Part shown: piece by piece, positions 1 to 10,333 of the stretch
How positions within the stretch are numbered: position 1 is the first letter of the stretch
Layout of the letters: every line of letters starts with the position of its first letter
DNA from: Gammaproteobacteria bacterium
GTDB taxonomy: Bacteria; Pseudomonadota; Gammaproteobacteria; Ga0077536
Length of the DNA: 50,680 bases
Reading direction: 5' to 3'
NCBI GenBank assembly: GCA_020845935.1
Contig: JADLEV010000019.1
Span: 1 to 50,680, forward strand
Notes under the pieces: model-generated
What the model was told of the DNA's origin: nothing
Seen by the model: only the letters and a program-made list of their open reading frames with translations
The model's database searches: none
Made by a program: the position numbers and the translations under genes

Positions 1-165
1 GAAGCCGACACACAGCGTGACCTGGGTGATGCCGAGTGCCGCGAGCGCATCGAGGTGCCGCTGCAGCAGGGTTCGGTCGCCGAACCGCAGCAGGCTCTTC
101 GGGCCATCATGGCCGGAGCCGCTGAGGCGCTGGCCAATGCCGGCAGCAAGAATCAACGCCCGCAT
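1..165 (-). CDS. Nucleotidyltransferase (NTP-transferase fold), N-terminal part; truncated by window edge
   Basis: Reverse translation MRALILAAGIGQRLSGSGHDGPKSLLRFGDRTLLQRHLDALAALGITQVTLCVGF; LxAAGxGxR...PKxLL signature. Not in ORF track because it runs off the window. Confidence 0.8.
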   Translation of the reverse strand, partial: MRALILAAGIGQRLSGSGHDGPKSLLRFGDRTLLQRHLDALAALGITQVTLCVGF

Positions 166-252
166 CGGCGCAGCCTGTGGATCATCATGAACGTGGTGGC
201 AGGTGGTGACAGGCGGCGCATTCTAGCAGCCGCGCGGTTCGTGCTGAATGCA

Positions 253-2877
253 TCACTTGCGGGGATCGCGGCGCAGCGGCAGCACCTGCAACAGGCTCGG
301 CAATACCACCAGCGAGTAGACAATCATGATCGCCAGACCGGCAGCCAGCATCACGCCGAGGCTGCTGGTGCCGAGATGGCGCGACAACGCCAGATTGCCG
401 AAGCCGGCAATCGCGGTCAGACCGTCGAACAGAATCGCGCGCGCCGTGCTGGTCGTCAGCACCAGACCATCGCGTGGCAGGTCGGTGCGGTAGCGATGGA
501 GGATGTGCAGCGAATTATCGACGCCGATCCCGAGCAGCAGCGGCAGCGCGATGATGTTGGCGAAGTTGAACGACTGGCCACAGACGATCATCAGGGCGCA
601 GGCGGTGAGACTGGCGAGGAGCAACGGCCCAAGCGACAACGCCACCTCGCGTAGGTCACGCAGGATGAACCAAAGCAGCAGGGCGATCGTCAGGATCGCG
701 AGCGTGAAGGCCTGCTGGAAGGACCGCACCACCGCCCGTCCGGCTTCGACGATCACGACCGGCGTGTCGGTTGCACGGGAGCCGGCGACGGATCGCACCT
801 CGCTGACGAAGCGCTCGAGCGCGGTGTTGTCGTCGAGGTCTTCCCGCGGGAAGACTTCCAGCCGCATTCGGCCGTCCGGCGTGACCCAACGTTCGCGCAA
901 CGGCTCGGGCAGGTCCTCGCGCGCGAACGATTGCGGTTGCAGCGCATCGCGCAGGCGCGCGATGCGGCCGGGCAGATCGCCCAACAACGCTCGCTCCGTG
1001 CGACTCAGCAGCGTGCCGGTATCCGGTACTTCAAGCCGTGCCAGCAGTCGATCCAGCGTGGCGCCAAGCGCCACCGCTTCGGGCAGACCAGAGCTGTGCT
1101 GCAACGCGGCACGCAAGTTCCGCAACGCCTCGCGTTGCGCCGATGGCGTGGTCGCGGTTGGCTTGCGCGGAGGATCGAGACTGTTACCGAAGGTCAGCGC
1201 GAGGTCGTCGAGCAGCGCGAGCTTGGGCTCCTGATCGGCAGCAACGAACGTGTCGATGTCCTGCACCGAATCGACCGACGGCAGCGCTTCGAGACGCGCC
1301 TTCAGTGCGGCCGCCTCAGCCGAATCGTTGGCGACGATGGCGATGGAGTAGGGCGACCGGTTCGACTGTTCGAGCAGATCGCGAAAGGTCCGCACCGATT
1401 CCGTGGTCGGATCCTGGAGGTGGATCGGATTCTGGTTGAAGCCGGCAAACGGCACCAGCGCGGCGCTGACGATGGCGACGATGGCGGTGAACAGCACCAC
1501 CGGCTGCGCATGGCGCACTGGCCAGTGCGCCATGCGGGTCAGCAGAGTTCCCTGTGCCGCCGGCGCACGCGGCGGAAACGGCAGGTACCAGAGCAGCGCC
1601 GGCAGCAGTGTCATGCTCAGCACGAAACCGATCAACATGCCGGTCCCGGCAATCACGCCGAGTTCGGCCACACCCTGGTACGAGGTCGGCACGAATGAAT
1701 AGAAACCCAGCGCGGTGGCGAGGGCGCACAACAGAATCGAGGAGCCGACATGGCCGGCTGCGCCGACCAGCGCGCGCTGCTTGTCGCCCATGGCCAGCAG
1801 TTCGCGTGCCCGCAGCGCATAGTGAATCGAGAACGCGGAGGCGAGCCCCAGGTACAGTGCGGCGAAGGCGACCGAGATGAGGTTCAAATCGCCGACCGCC
1901 CAGGTCGCGAATGCGGTCGTCAGGATCAGTCCGACCAGCAGATTGAGCTGGGTCGCGATGACCAGCGTCCAGCTGCCGAGGCCGAGCACCAGGCAGATTG
2001 TTATCAGCACGAATGCGAGGATGCTGGCGCGGATCGAACCCTGCGCGACGCTTTGCAGTTCGTCATAACCAAGCGCCGCGCCACCCGTTCGTCGCACCTG
2101 CACCACGCTTGCAAGTTCTGCGGTCAAGGCGGCGACCGCGGCGCGCAGATCCGCCATCTGCGCCGCGCCGGGCAGCATCTCGGAAAAGTCGAGCAGCGGC
2201 CGGGCAACGATCACGCGCCGCAGCTCATCGGCGCTCGCCGGCGTGTCGCTCATCAGCTCCTGCCAGGACAAGGTCGCCGGTCGATCCTCGAGCACTGCAA
2301 GCAGCGTTGCATCGACCCGCGCCAGTGTCGCTGCAAGCGGCAGGCCCTCGTCTTCATCGCTGCGTGCAACCGCCTCACGCAGCAGTTCGGCGAGGCCGTG
2401 CAGCGTCGGATCGGCGGCCAGCTGCCCGAGCATCGGCTGCGCCGTGGCCAACCGATCGCTCAGGCGCGCGAGTTCGTCGCCATCGAGATACAGCAACTGG
2501 TTGGCGTGAAAATGCGGTTCGCTTTGTAGATCGAAGACATCGGCATAAAGATCCGGTCGCGCTTCGAGATGCGCTCGCAGCAGGCTGGCGGCATCGTCAA
2601 CGCGCCCAGGGATCGTGCCGTCCACCACGACGGCGATCGCGTCGATGTATTGCGGAAATGCCTGCTGGTATGCGGAATAGGTCTGCCGCCAGGCGAGCTT
2701 CGGCGACAGCATGTCCGCGGTATCGGTGTTGACGCCGATGTTGCGCGCGACGTAGAGCGCACTGGCGGCGGTCAGGAGCAGCGTGCCGACCAGCAACGGC
2801 AAGGCGTGGCGCAGTGATATCGCGACCACCCGCTCCAGGGCCCGCTCGACCCGTGCTTCGATCGACGCGAAGCTCAT
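253..2877 (-). CDS. hpnN: Hopanoid-associated RND/MMPL-family transporter (HpnN-like)
   Basis: Start MSFASIEARVERALERVVAISLRHALPLLVG; MMPL-type TM blocks, GVDNSLHILHRYR. The 1096-aa ORF is over-extended upstream through hpnG in another frame; ATG at 2877 overlaps the hpnG stop. Confidence 0.82.
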   Translation of the reverse strand: MSFASIEARVERALERVVAISLRHALPLLVGTLLLTAASALYVARNIGVNTDTADMLSPKLAWRQTYSAYQQAFPQYIDAIAVVVDGTIPGRVDDAASLLRAHLEARPDLYADVFDLQSEPHFHANQLLYLDGDELARLSDRLATAQPMLGQLAADPTLHGLAELLREAVARSDEDEGLPLAATLARVDATLLAVLEDRPATLSWQELMSDTPASADELRRVIVARPLLDFSEMLPGAAQMADLRAAVAALTAELASVVQVRRTGGAALGYDELQSVAQGSIRASILAFVLITICLVLGLGSWTLVIATQLNLLVGLILTTAFATWAVGDLNLISVAFAALYLGLASAFSIHYALRARELLAMGDKQRALVGAAGHVGSSILLCALATALGFYSFVPTSYQGVAELGVIAGTGMLIGFVLSMTLLPALLWYLPFPPRAPAAQGTLLTRMAHWPVRHAQPVVLFTAIVAIVSAALVPFAGFNQNPIHLQDPTTESVRTFRDLLEQSNRSPYSIAIVANDSAEAAALKARLEALPSVDSVQDIDTFVAADQEPKLALLDDLALTFGNSLDPPRKPTATTPSAQREALRNLRAALQHSSGLPEAVALGATLDRLLARLEVPDTGTLLSRTERALLGDLPGRIARLRDALQPQSFAREDLPEPLRERWVTPDGRMRLEVFPREDLDDNTALERFVSEVRSVAGSRATDTPVVIVEAGRAVVRSFQQAFTLAILTIALLLWFILRDLREVALSLGPLLLASLTACALMIVCGQSFNFANIIALPLLLGIGVDNSLHILHRYRTDLPRDGLVLTTSTARAILFDGLTAIAGFGNLALSRHLGTSSLGVMLAAGLAIMIVYSLVVLPSLLQVLPLRRDPRK

Positions 2878-3548
2878 GCGACGCGAAGCAGCGAAGCCGC
2901 GGCGCGCAGCGTGGCGAGCGCGGCACGAAAGTGGCTGCGCAGGCGCCACAGCGCTGGCAGGGCGTGTGGCGCCGCGAGCAGGGCGAGCGCCAACCGTCCG
3001 GTGCGCAGCGCGCCGGTTTCGTCCAGCGCGACCTGGGCCGGTCGCGGTAAGGTGAACGAGGCCGGATCGAGCACGGCGCGGACGGCGAGGAACGGCAGGC
3101 CATGCGCCACGGCAACCGTGGCGATCGCGGCACTTTCCATATCGACGGCACACGCATTGGTCGAATCGGCCAGCGCGGTTTTCGCCGCCGCCGTGGCGAC
3201 GATCTGGCGCCTGCTGCACAGTGAACCGGTGACGACCTGCTGGGCGCTCAGGCGTGTCAGCGCCGCGGCATGCCAGGCCGCGTCGATCGGCAGGGAGACC
3301 CCGTCGTCGGCGATGAGCCGCGACGGCAGCAGCAGGGTTCCCGGGGCAAGCGTGGGATCGAGGCCGCCGGCGGTGCCAAACGACAGCAATGCGCTGACTT
3401 GTTGTTGCGCCAGAGCTTCCGCAGCGACGGCGGCGCGTGCCGCGCCGATACCTGATTGCACCACCAGAGCGCTGTCGCCGCGTGCCGAGTGCCACGCGTC
3501 GGCCTCGGCGGCAAGGGCCGCGACCACCCCGATGCGGGACCAATTCAT
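2874..3548 (-). CDS. hpnG: Hopanoid-associated phosphorylase/nucleosidase (HpnG-like)
   Basis: MNWSRIGVVAALAAEADAW...SFGTAGGLDPTL...VDMESAAIATVA: purine nucleoside phosphorylase/nucleosidase fold, next to hpnN and squalene synthase. Confidence 0.78.
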   Translation of the reverse strand: MNWSRIGVVAALAAEADAWHSARGDSALVVQSGIGAARAAVAAEALAQQQVSALLSFGTAGGLDPTLAPGTLLLPSRLIADDGVSLPIDAAWHAAALTRLSAQQVVTGSLCSRRQIVATAAAKTALADSTNACAVDMESAAIATVAVAHGLPFLAVRAVLDPASFTLPRPAQVALDETGALRTGRLALALLAAPHALPALWRLRSHFRAALATLRAAASLLRVA

Positions 3549-3549
3549 G

Positions 3550-4605
3550 TCAGAGGGGGGGCGGGGCGATGGCTGTCACGACGCTGCTTGGCAGACCACG
3601 CGACATCGCGGCAAACAGTGCCCGCAACACAGGATCGTGGCGTACCGCGAGGTTGGTGGCGAGCACCGTGCCGCGCACGGCGCGACGCGAGATCTTCACC
3701 TGATCGCCGCTGGCATAGTTCGGCCGCGCATTGAGTTTGCGCAGCGTCAGCACCGCCATGCCAAGTGCCCACAGGCAGAATCGGCGGATGCCTGCCTCCC
3801 GTGCCGGGATCAACAGCGTATAGCGCAGGGCGTTGGCAAGATGTCCATGAGCGATGCCGATCAGCTGACGCATCGCGGTTTCGAAACCGGGCGGATTGCG
3901 GCCGGGAACAAGGTCTCGCAGTTCGACGCCATACCGCAGGAACAGATCGCGCGGCAGCCAGCAGGCGCCGCGTGCCTGGTCGGCCCAGATGTCCTTGAGA
4001 ATGTTGGTCATCTGCAAGCCTTGCCCAAAGGAAATGGCCAGCGGCAGCAACGTCGCCCGCCGGGCACCGATGTCCGGCGCGTGCAGACAGAACAATTCGG
4101 TCAGCATCTCGCCGACGACACCGGCGACGAAGTAACAGTACCGATCCATCGCCGCCTGGTCGGCAACGCCCTCCCGGCTGCCGGTGCGCTGATAGTGGAT
4201 CATGCCGCGCGCCATGATCGCGACACAGCGCGTCAGCGCCTCCCGCTGCGCCACCGGCAACGAATGCGTGATGCGCAGCACGGCGGCGGTGTGAGCAATC
4301 AGGTCATGTTCCGCCGCGGTGGCGTTGGGCGACAGCACCGCAAGCAGGTCGTGGCCGAAGCTTGCGGCATCTTCGAGGCCGTTGACCACACGGACGAAAC
4401 GCGTCGCATGACGCTCCTTGTCATCCAGCGCCAGCCGCGCGTCGTCTTCGATCGTGTCCGCGATGCGGCACAGCAGATAGGCATTGCCGACGGCACGCGC
4501 CAGCGGGGGCGGCAGCTGCGGTATCGTCAACGCGAACGTGCGCGACACACCTTGCAGAATCTCGGTCTGATAGCCTTCGTCGTCTCGGCAGGGCGCAATC
4601 GTCAT
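3550..4605 (-). CDS. Squalene/phytoene synthase family protein, resembling single-enzyme squalene synthase
   Basis: GVSRTFALTIPQLP, first Asp-rich motif DTIEDD, second QMTNILKDIWADQ, YCYFVAGVVGEMLTELF. Confidence 0.88.
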   Translation of the reverse strand: MTIAPCRDDEGYQTEILQGVSRTFALTIPQLPPPLARAVGNAYLLCRIADTIEDDARLALDDKERHATRFVRVVNGLEDAASFGHDLLAVLSPNATAAEHDLIAHTAAVLRITHSLPVAQREALTRCVAIMARGMIHYQRTGSREGVADQAAMDRYCYFVAGVVGEMLTELFCLHAPDIGARRATLLPLAISFGQGLQMTNILKDIWADQARGACWLPRDLFLRYGVELRDLVPGRNPPGFETAMRQLIGIAHGHLANALRYTLLIPAREAGIRRFCLWALGMAVLTLRKLNARPNYASGDQVKISRRAVRGTVLATNLAVRHDPVLRALFAAMSRGLPSSVVTAIAPPPL

Positions 4606-4729
4606 GATCGCCGATCTTAACCCGGAGGAGTGGTCGCCGCGCCCCGCGGCGCCGGCGCGGCGGGTCGCCCGGCCTGGGTCGAACTGCTAACATACGCGCC
4701 CGCATGGCAGGACGGACGGCACTGCCCCA

Positions 4730-4743
4730 CGGGCGTTCGCCCG
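4730..4743 (+). other. Hairpin CGGGC-GTTC-GCCCG in the metK leader region
   Basis: 5-bp perfect stem with tetraloop between the divergent starts of squalene synthase and metK. Confidence 0.4.
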
Positions 4744-4817
4744 ATGAGGATCGTCTCTGACGGACCTTGGCGATGCCTCGGTTTTCATTGGATAGTAAAG
4801 AACTTGGGATTGGATTG

Positions 4818-5978
<1,161 letters not shown>

Positions 5979-5989
5979 CACATGCGCCG

Positions 5990-6005
5990 CCGGGCCCGCG
6001 CCCGG
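5990..6005 (+). other. Intergenic hairpin CCGGGC-CCGC-GCCCGG between metK and ahcY
   Basis: 6-bp perfect stem, no T-tract; inside the 58-bp metK-ahcY gap. Confidence 0.4.
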
Positions 6006-6036
6006 TGCTTGTCCGTAACCTGAGGAGTCGTCCGAT

Positions 6037-7464
6037 ATGCCAGAATCCACCGCGGTACGCACCGCAGCCCCTGCCGATTACGTCGTCGCCGATATCGGTC
6101 TGGCAGCGTTCGGCCGGCGCGAGATCACGCTCGCTGAACACGAAATGCCAGGCTTGATGGCGACCCGCGAGGCCTATGCCGCCAGTCAGCCGCTGCGTGG
6201 CGCGCGCATCAGTGGCTCGTTGCACATGACCATTCAGACCGCGGTGCTGATCGAGACGCTGCGTGCGCTCGGCGCCGAAGTGCGCTGGGCCAGCTGCAAC
6301 ATCTTTTCGACGCAGGATCATGCCGCCGCGGCGATCGCGGCAGCAGGTGTTCCGGTCTTTGCCTACAAGGGGGAGACGCTCGAAGAGTATTGGGAATACA
6401 CCGATCGGCTGCTCGATTGGGGCAATGGTCGCGGGCCGAACATGATTCTCGACGACGGCGGTGACGCGACCATGCTCGTTCACGTCGGCTATCAAGCCGA
6501 GCAGGATCCCTCGGTCCTGGATCGCCCCGCGGAGAGCGATGAGCAACGCATCTTCTTCGCCCAGGTCAGGAAATCGCTGGCCCGTGATCCGCATCGCTTC
6601 CAGCGCATGCTGAAGGAGATCCGCGGTGTCACCGAGGAGACTACGACCGGCGTGCATCGGTTGTATCGGATGCACGAACGCGGCGAGCTGCTGTTCCCGG
6701 CGATCAACGTCAACGACTCCGTGACCAAGTCGAAGTTCGACAACCTCTATGGCTGCCGGCATTCGCTGGTGGACGGCATCATGCGCGCCACCGACGTGAT
6801 GCTGTCCGGCAAGGTTGCGGTCGTCGCTGGTTACGGTGACGTCGGCAAGGGTTGCGCCCAGTCGCTGCGTGGACAGGGCGCGCGCGTCCTCATCACCGAG
6901 ATTGATCCGATCTGTGCGCTGCAGGCAGCGATGGAAGGATATCAGGTGATGACGATGGAACAGGCCTGCACCATCGGTGACGTCTTCGTGACCACCACCG
7001 GCTGCTGCGATGTGATTCGCATCGAACACATGCAGCGGATGAAAGACCTCGCCATCGTCTGCAACATCGGCCACTTCGACAACGAAATCCAGGTGGCTCC
7101 GCTGCGCCAGTACCGCTGGGACAACATCAAGCCGCAAGTCGATCAGATCACATTCCCCGATGGCCACCGCATCCTGCTGCTTGCCGAGGGCCGGTTGATC
7201 AATCTTGGCTGCGCGACCGGTCATCCGAGCTTCGTCATGTCGAACAGCTTCACCAACCAGACCGAAGCGCAAATCGAACTGTTCAATCATCCGGAGCGCT
7301 ATCCGGTCGGCGTCTACACGCTGCCGAAGCTGCTGGACGAGAAGGTGGCCCGGTTGCACCTCGCCAAGCTCGGCGTCGAACTCGAGGTGTTGAGCAAGCA
7401 GCAAGCGAGTTATCTCGGCATTGCGGTCACGGGACCGTACAAACCGGAACACTATCGTTACTGA
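6037..7464 (+). CDS. ahcY: Adenosylhomocysteinase
   Basis: [64 protein letters not shown]; ends YKPEHYRY. Confidence 0.98.
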   Translation: MPESTAVRTAAPADYVVADIGLAAFGRREITLAEHEMPGLMATREAYAASQPLRGARISGSLHMTIQTAVLIETLRALGAEVRWASCNIFSTQDHAAAAIAAAGVPVFAYKGETLEEYWEYTDRLLDWGNGRGPNMILDDGGDATMLVHVGYQAEQDPSVLDRPAESDEQRIFFAQVRKSLARDPHRFQRMLKEIRGVTEETTTGVHRLYRMHERGELLFPAINVNDSVTKSKFDNLYGCRHSLVDGIMRATDVMLSGKVAVVAGYGDVGKGCAQSLRGQGARVLITEIDPICALQAAMEGYQVMTMEQACTIGDVFVTTTGCCDVIRIEHMQRMKDLAIVCNIGHFDNEIQVAPLRQYRWDNIKPQVDQITFPDGHRILLLAEGRLINLGCATGHPSFVMSNSFTNQTEAQIELFNHPERYPVGVYTLPKLLDEKVARLHLAKLGVELEVLSKQQASYLGIAVTGPYKPEHYRY

Positions 7465-7508
7465 CCTGGCGCCACGACGCGCGAGTCCATCACAACCTGG
7501 GACGACAC

Positions 7509-8375
7509 ATGAGCAATATCATCGACGGCAAGAAGAAAGCGGAACAAGTGCGGGCGGATATCGCACGCGAAGTGGCGGCATTGCTCGCCGCGGGCAAACC
7601 GAGGCCTGGGCTCGCGGTCGTGCTGGTGGGAGAAGATCCGGCCAGTCAGGTCTATGTCCGCAACAAGGTCAGGCAGTCGGAAGAGGTCGGTTTCCATTCA
7701 ATCGAGCACCGCCTGCCGGCGGATGCCTCGCAGCAGCAAGTGCTGGAACTGGTACAGCATTTGAACCGCGATCCCGCGGTCAACGGCATATTGGTGCAGT
7801 TGCCGCTGCCGAAGCACATCGATCAGGCACCGATCATCGAGGCGATCCATCCGGCCAAGGACGTCGATGGTCTGACCACGGTGAACGCCGGGTTGCTGAC
7901 CAATGGCCAACAGGGCCTGGTGCCGTGCACGCCGCTCGGCTGCATCCTGCTGCTGCGCGACGTCGTGCCCAGCTTCGCTGGATTGAACGCAGTCGTGCTC
8001 GGCCGCTCGATCCTGGTTGGCAAACCGGTCGCGAGTCTGTTGCTCGCGGAGAATTGCACCGTGACGATTGCCCATTCGCGGACGAGAGAACTGGCCGAAG
8101 TCTGCCGCGCGGCGGACATCCTGGTCGCCGCGGTGGGTCGGCCGAAAATGGTTCAGGGCGATTGGGTCAAGCCTGGCGCCATCGTGATCGACGTCGGCAT
8201 CAATCGCGTGCAGGACGGCGACAAGTCCCGCCTCGTCGGCGACGTCGATTTTGAAGCCGCGGCCAAGGTCGCGGGCGCCATCACGCCGGTACCCGGCGGA
8301 GTCGGACCGATGACCATCGCCTGTCTGCTGGCGAACACGCTGACTGCGGCGAAACGGCAGTTCGGCGGCAACTGA
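7509..8375 (+). CDS. folD: Bifunctional methylenetetrahydrofolate dehydrogenase/methenyltetrahydrofolate cyclohydrolase
   Basis: [60 protein letters not shown]. Confidence 0.97.
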   Translation: MSNIIDGKKKAEQVRADIAREVAALLAAGKPRPGLAVVLVGEDPASQVYVRNKVRQSEEVGFHSIEHRLPADASQQQVLELVQHLNRDPAVNGILVQLPLPKHIDQAPIIEAIHPAKDVDGLTTVNAGLLTNGQQGLVPCTPLGCILLLRDVVPSFAGLNAVVLGRSILVGKPVASLLLAENCTVTIAHSRTRELAEVCRAADILVAAVGRPKMVQGDWVKPGAIVIDVGINRVQDGDKSRLVGDVDFEAAAKVAGAITPVPGGVGPMTIACLLANTLTAAKRQFGGN

Positions 8376-8380
8376 CACCG

Positions 8381-8932
8381 GTGGACAAGCTGGTCATCGC
8401 GGTGCTCGGCCGGGATCGTCCTGGGATTCTGGCCGCGGCGTCGCGGGTACTGGTCGAGCAGAACTGCAACATCGAGGACGTCAGCCAGACCATTCTGCAA
8501 GCGCTGTTCGGTGCCTTGTTCGTTGTCTCCGTGGCGGACGGGACCGACCCCGAGGAACTGCGCGCCCGGCTGCTCTCGGGTGTGCGTGACTTCAACCTCG
8601 AGGTCTATGTTTCTCCCTATTCCGGCGGCGGGCAGGCAAATGCAATCGCTGGATTGCCGTACGTGGTCACGGCACTCGGGCCGGATCGGCATGGTCTGGT
8701 CGCGGCAATCGCGGCGGTGCTCGCGGGCGGCGCAATCAACATCACCAATCTGAAGGCCGTGTTCAAGGGCGGCGACGATCCGCGCGACAACATCATGATC
8801 TTTGAAGTGGATGTGCCGGCCGGCAGCGACTTGCGGGTGCTGCGGGCACGCCTGCAGGAGGTCGCGCACAGCCTGCATCTCGAAATCAACCTGCAGCATC
8901 GTGCCATTTTCGAACGGATGAACCGGATATGA
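8381..8932 (+). CDS. ACT-domain protein (GcvR/UPF0237-like)
   Basis: GTG start; MDKLVIAVLGRDRPGILAAASRVLVEQNCNIEDVSQTIL; second ACT-like repeat VTALGPDRHGLVAAIAAVLAGGAINITNL. Confidence 0.88.
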   Translation: MDKLVIAVLGRDRPGILAAASRVLVEQNCNIEDVSQTILQALFGALFVVSVADGTDPEELRARLLSGVRDFNLEVYVSPYSGGGQANAIAGLPYVVTALGPDRHGLVAAIAAVLAGGAINITNLKAVFKGGDDPRDNIMIFEVDVPAGSDLRVLRARLQEVAHSLHLEINLQHRAIFERMNRI

Positions 8933-8951
8933 ATCGCTACGGACAGAGGCC

Positions 8952-10325
8952 ATGCTGAGCGAGCGCGAAATCATCTCCACGCTGGAGATGCTCAAGTACG
9001 AGAATCTCGACCTGCGTACCGTCACCATCGGCATCAATCTGGCAGATTGCGTCAGCGACGACCTTGGCCGTTTCATCGCCGCGATCACCAACCGGATCAA
9101 CCAGCAGGCGGGCCGGTTGGTCGAAACCTGCGAACGGATCAGCGGCAAGTATGGCATCCCGGTCGTCAACAAACGCATCGCGATCAGCCCCATTGCCGTG
9201 GTCGGCGCACCGTTCAACGCGGCGCAACTGGTCGAGGTGGCGCGTGCGCTTGACGTGGCGGCGGCGACGGTCGGTGTCGATTTCATCGGCGGCTTCAGTG
9301 CCCTGGTGGAGAAGGGCATGGCGGCTGGTGATCGCGCACTGCTGGCAGCGATTCCGGAAGCGCTGGCAGTCACCGGACGCTTGTGCGCGTCGGTGAACGT
9401 TGCCTCGACCCGGGCCGGCGTCAACATGGATGCCGTGCTGCAACTGGGACAGACAATCAAGGAGGCCGCCGAACGCACCCGCGCTGCCGATGGAGTCGGC
9501 GCAGCCAAGCTGGTGGTCTTCGCGAACATTCCCCAGGACATTCCGTTCATGGCCGGTGCGTACCTGGGCATTGGCGAACCGGATACCGTGATCAATGTCG
9601 GGGTCAGCGGGCCGGGTGTCGTCAAGCGTGCGATCGAACGCGCCCTGGCGGACGAGCCGGGAATCGATCTCGGCCGCATCTCGGAAGTGATCAAGCAGAC
9701 CGCGGCGAAGGTCACCCGTGCCGGAGAGTTGATTGGTCGCGAGGTGGCCGCCGCGCTCGGCGTGCCGTTCGGCGTCGTTGACCTGTCGCTCGCGCCGACA
9801 CCGAATCGGGGTGACAGCGTCGGTGAAATCTTCCAGGCGCTCGGCCTGCGCGCGATCGGCGCGCCGGGCAGCACCGCCGCATTGGCGCTGCTGAACGATG
9901 CGGTCAAGAAGGGCGGGGCCTTCGCCAGTTCGCATGTCGGCGGCCTGAGCGGGGCCTTCATCCCGGTCAGCGAGGACCAGGCGATCGCCGAAGCGGCGGC
10001 GTCGGGGGAATTGACGCTCGACAAGCTCGAAGCATTGACCAGCGTTTGCTCGGTGGGCCTCGACATGGTGCCCCTGCCGGGCGACACGTCGGCGGCAACC
10101 CTGGCCGCGATCATCGCCGACGAAATGGCGATCGGCGTCGTCAATCGCAAGACGACGGCGGCGCGGCTGATCCCGGTACCCGGCAAGCGGGCAGGGGACA
10201 GCGTGCAGTTTGGGGGGCTGCTCGGCGCCGCAATCATCGTTCCGGTTCGCGGTGGCGCGGCCGATAATCGCTTTGTCCGCTACGGTGGTCGAATCCCGGC
10301 ACCAACCCAGAGTCTGAACAATTGA
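8952..10325 (+). CDS. PFL/DUF711 (UPF0210) family protein
   Basis: LSEREIISTLEMLKYENLDLRTVTIGINLADCVSDD; APTPNRGDSVGEIFQALGL; GLDMVPLPGDTSAATLAAIIADEMAIGVVNRKTTAARLIPVPG. Confidence 0.92.
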   Translation: MLSEREIISTLEMLKYENLDLRTVTIGINLADCVSDDLGRFIAAITNRINQQAGRLVETCERISGKYGIPVVNKRIAISPIAVVGAPFNAAQLVEVARALDVAAATVGVDFIGGFSALVEKGMAAGDRALLAAIPEALAVTGRLCASVNVASTRAGVNMDAVLQLGQTIKEAAERTRAADGVGAAKLVVFANIPQDIPFMAGAYLGIGEPDTVINVGVSGPGVVKRAIERALADEPGIDLGRISEVIKQTAAKVTRAGELIGREVAAALGVPFGVVDLSLAPTPNRGDSVGEIFQALGLRAIGAPGSTAALALLNDAVKKGGAFASSHVGGLSGAFIPVSEDQAIAEAAASGELTLDKLEALTSVCSVGLDMVPLPGDTSAATLAAIIADEMAIGVVNRKTTAARLIPVPGKRAGDSVQFGGLLGAAIIVPVRGGAADNRFVRYGGRIPAPTQSLNN

Positions 10326-10333
10326 GAACTGCA

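Noticed and set aside
2878-3543. N-terminal extension of the 1096-aa hpnN ORF
   Set aside because: Overlaps hpnG in another frame; the translation is Arg-rich nonsense and the family start is MSFASIEARV at 2877.
2911-4620. 569-aa plus-strand ORF opposite squalene synthase/hpnG
   Set aside because: Antisense shadow of high-GC genes; Arg/Ala-rich low-complexity translation with no recognisable family.
8153-10237. 694-aa minus-strand ORF opposite folD/ACT/DUF711
   Set aside because: Antisense to three well-supported genes; Ser/Ala/Pro-rich translation without motifs.
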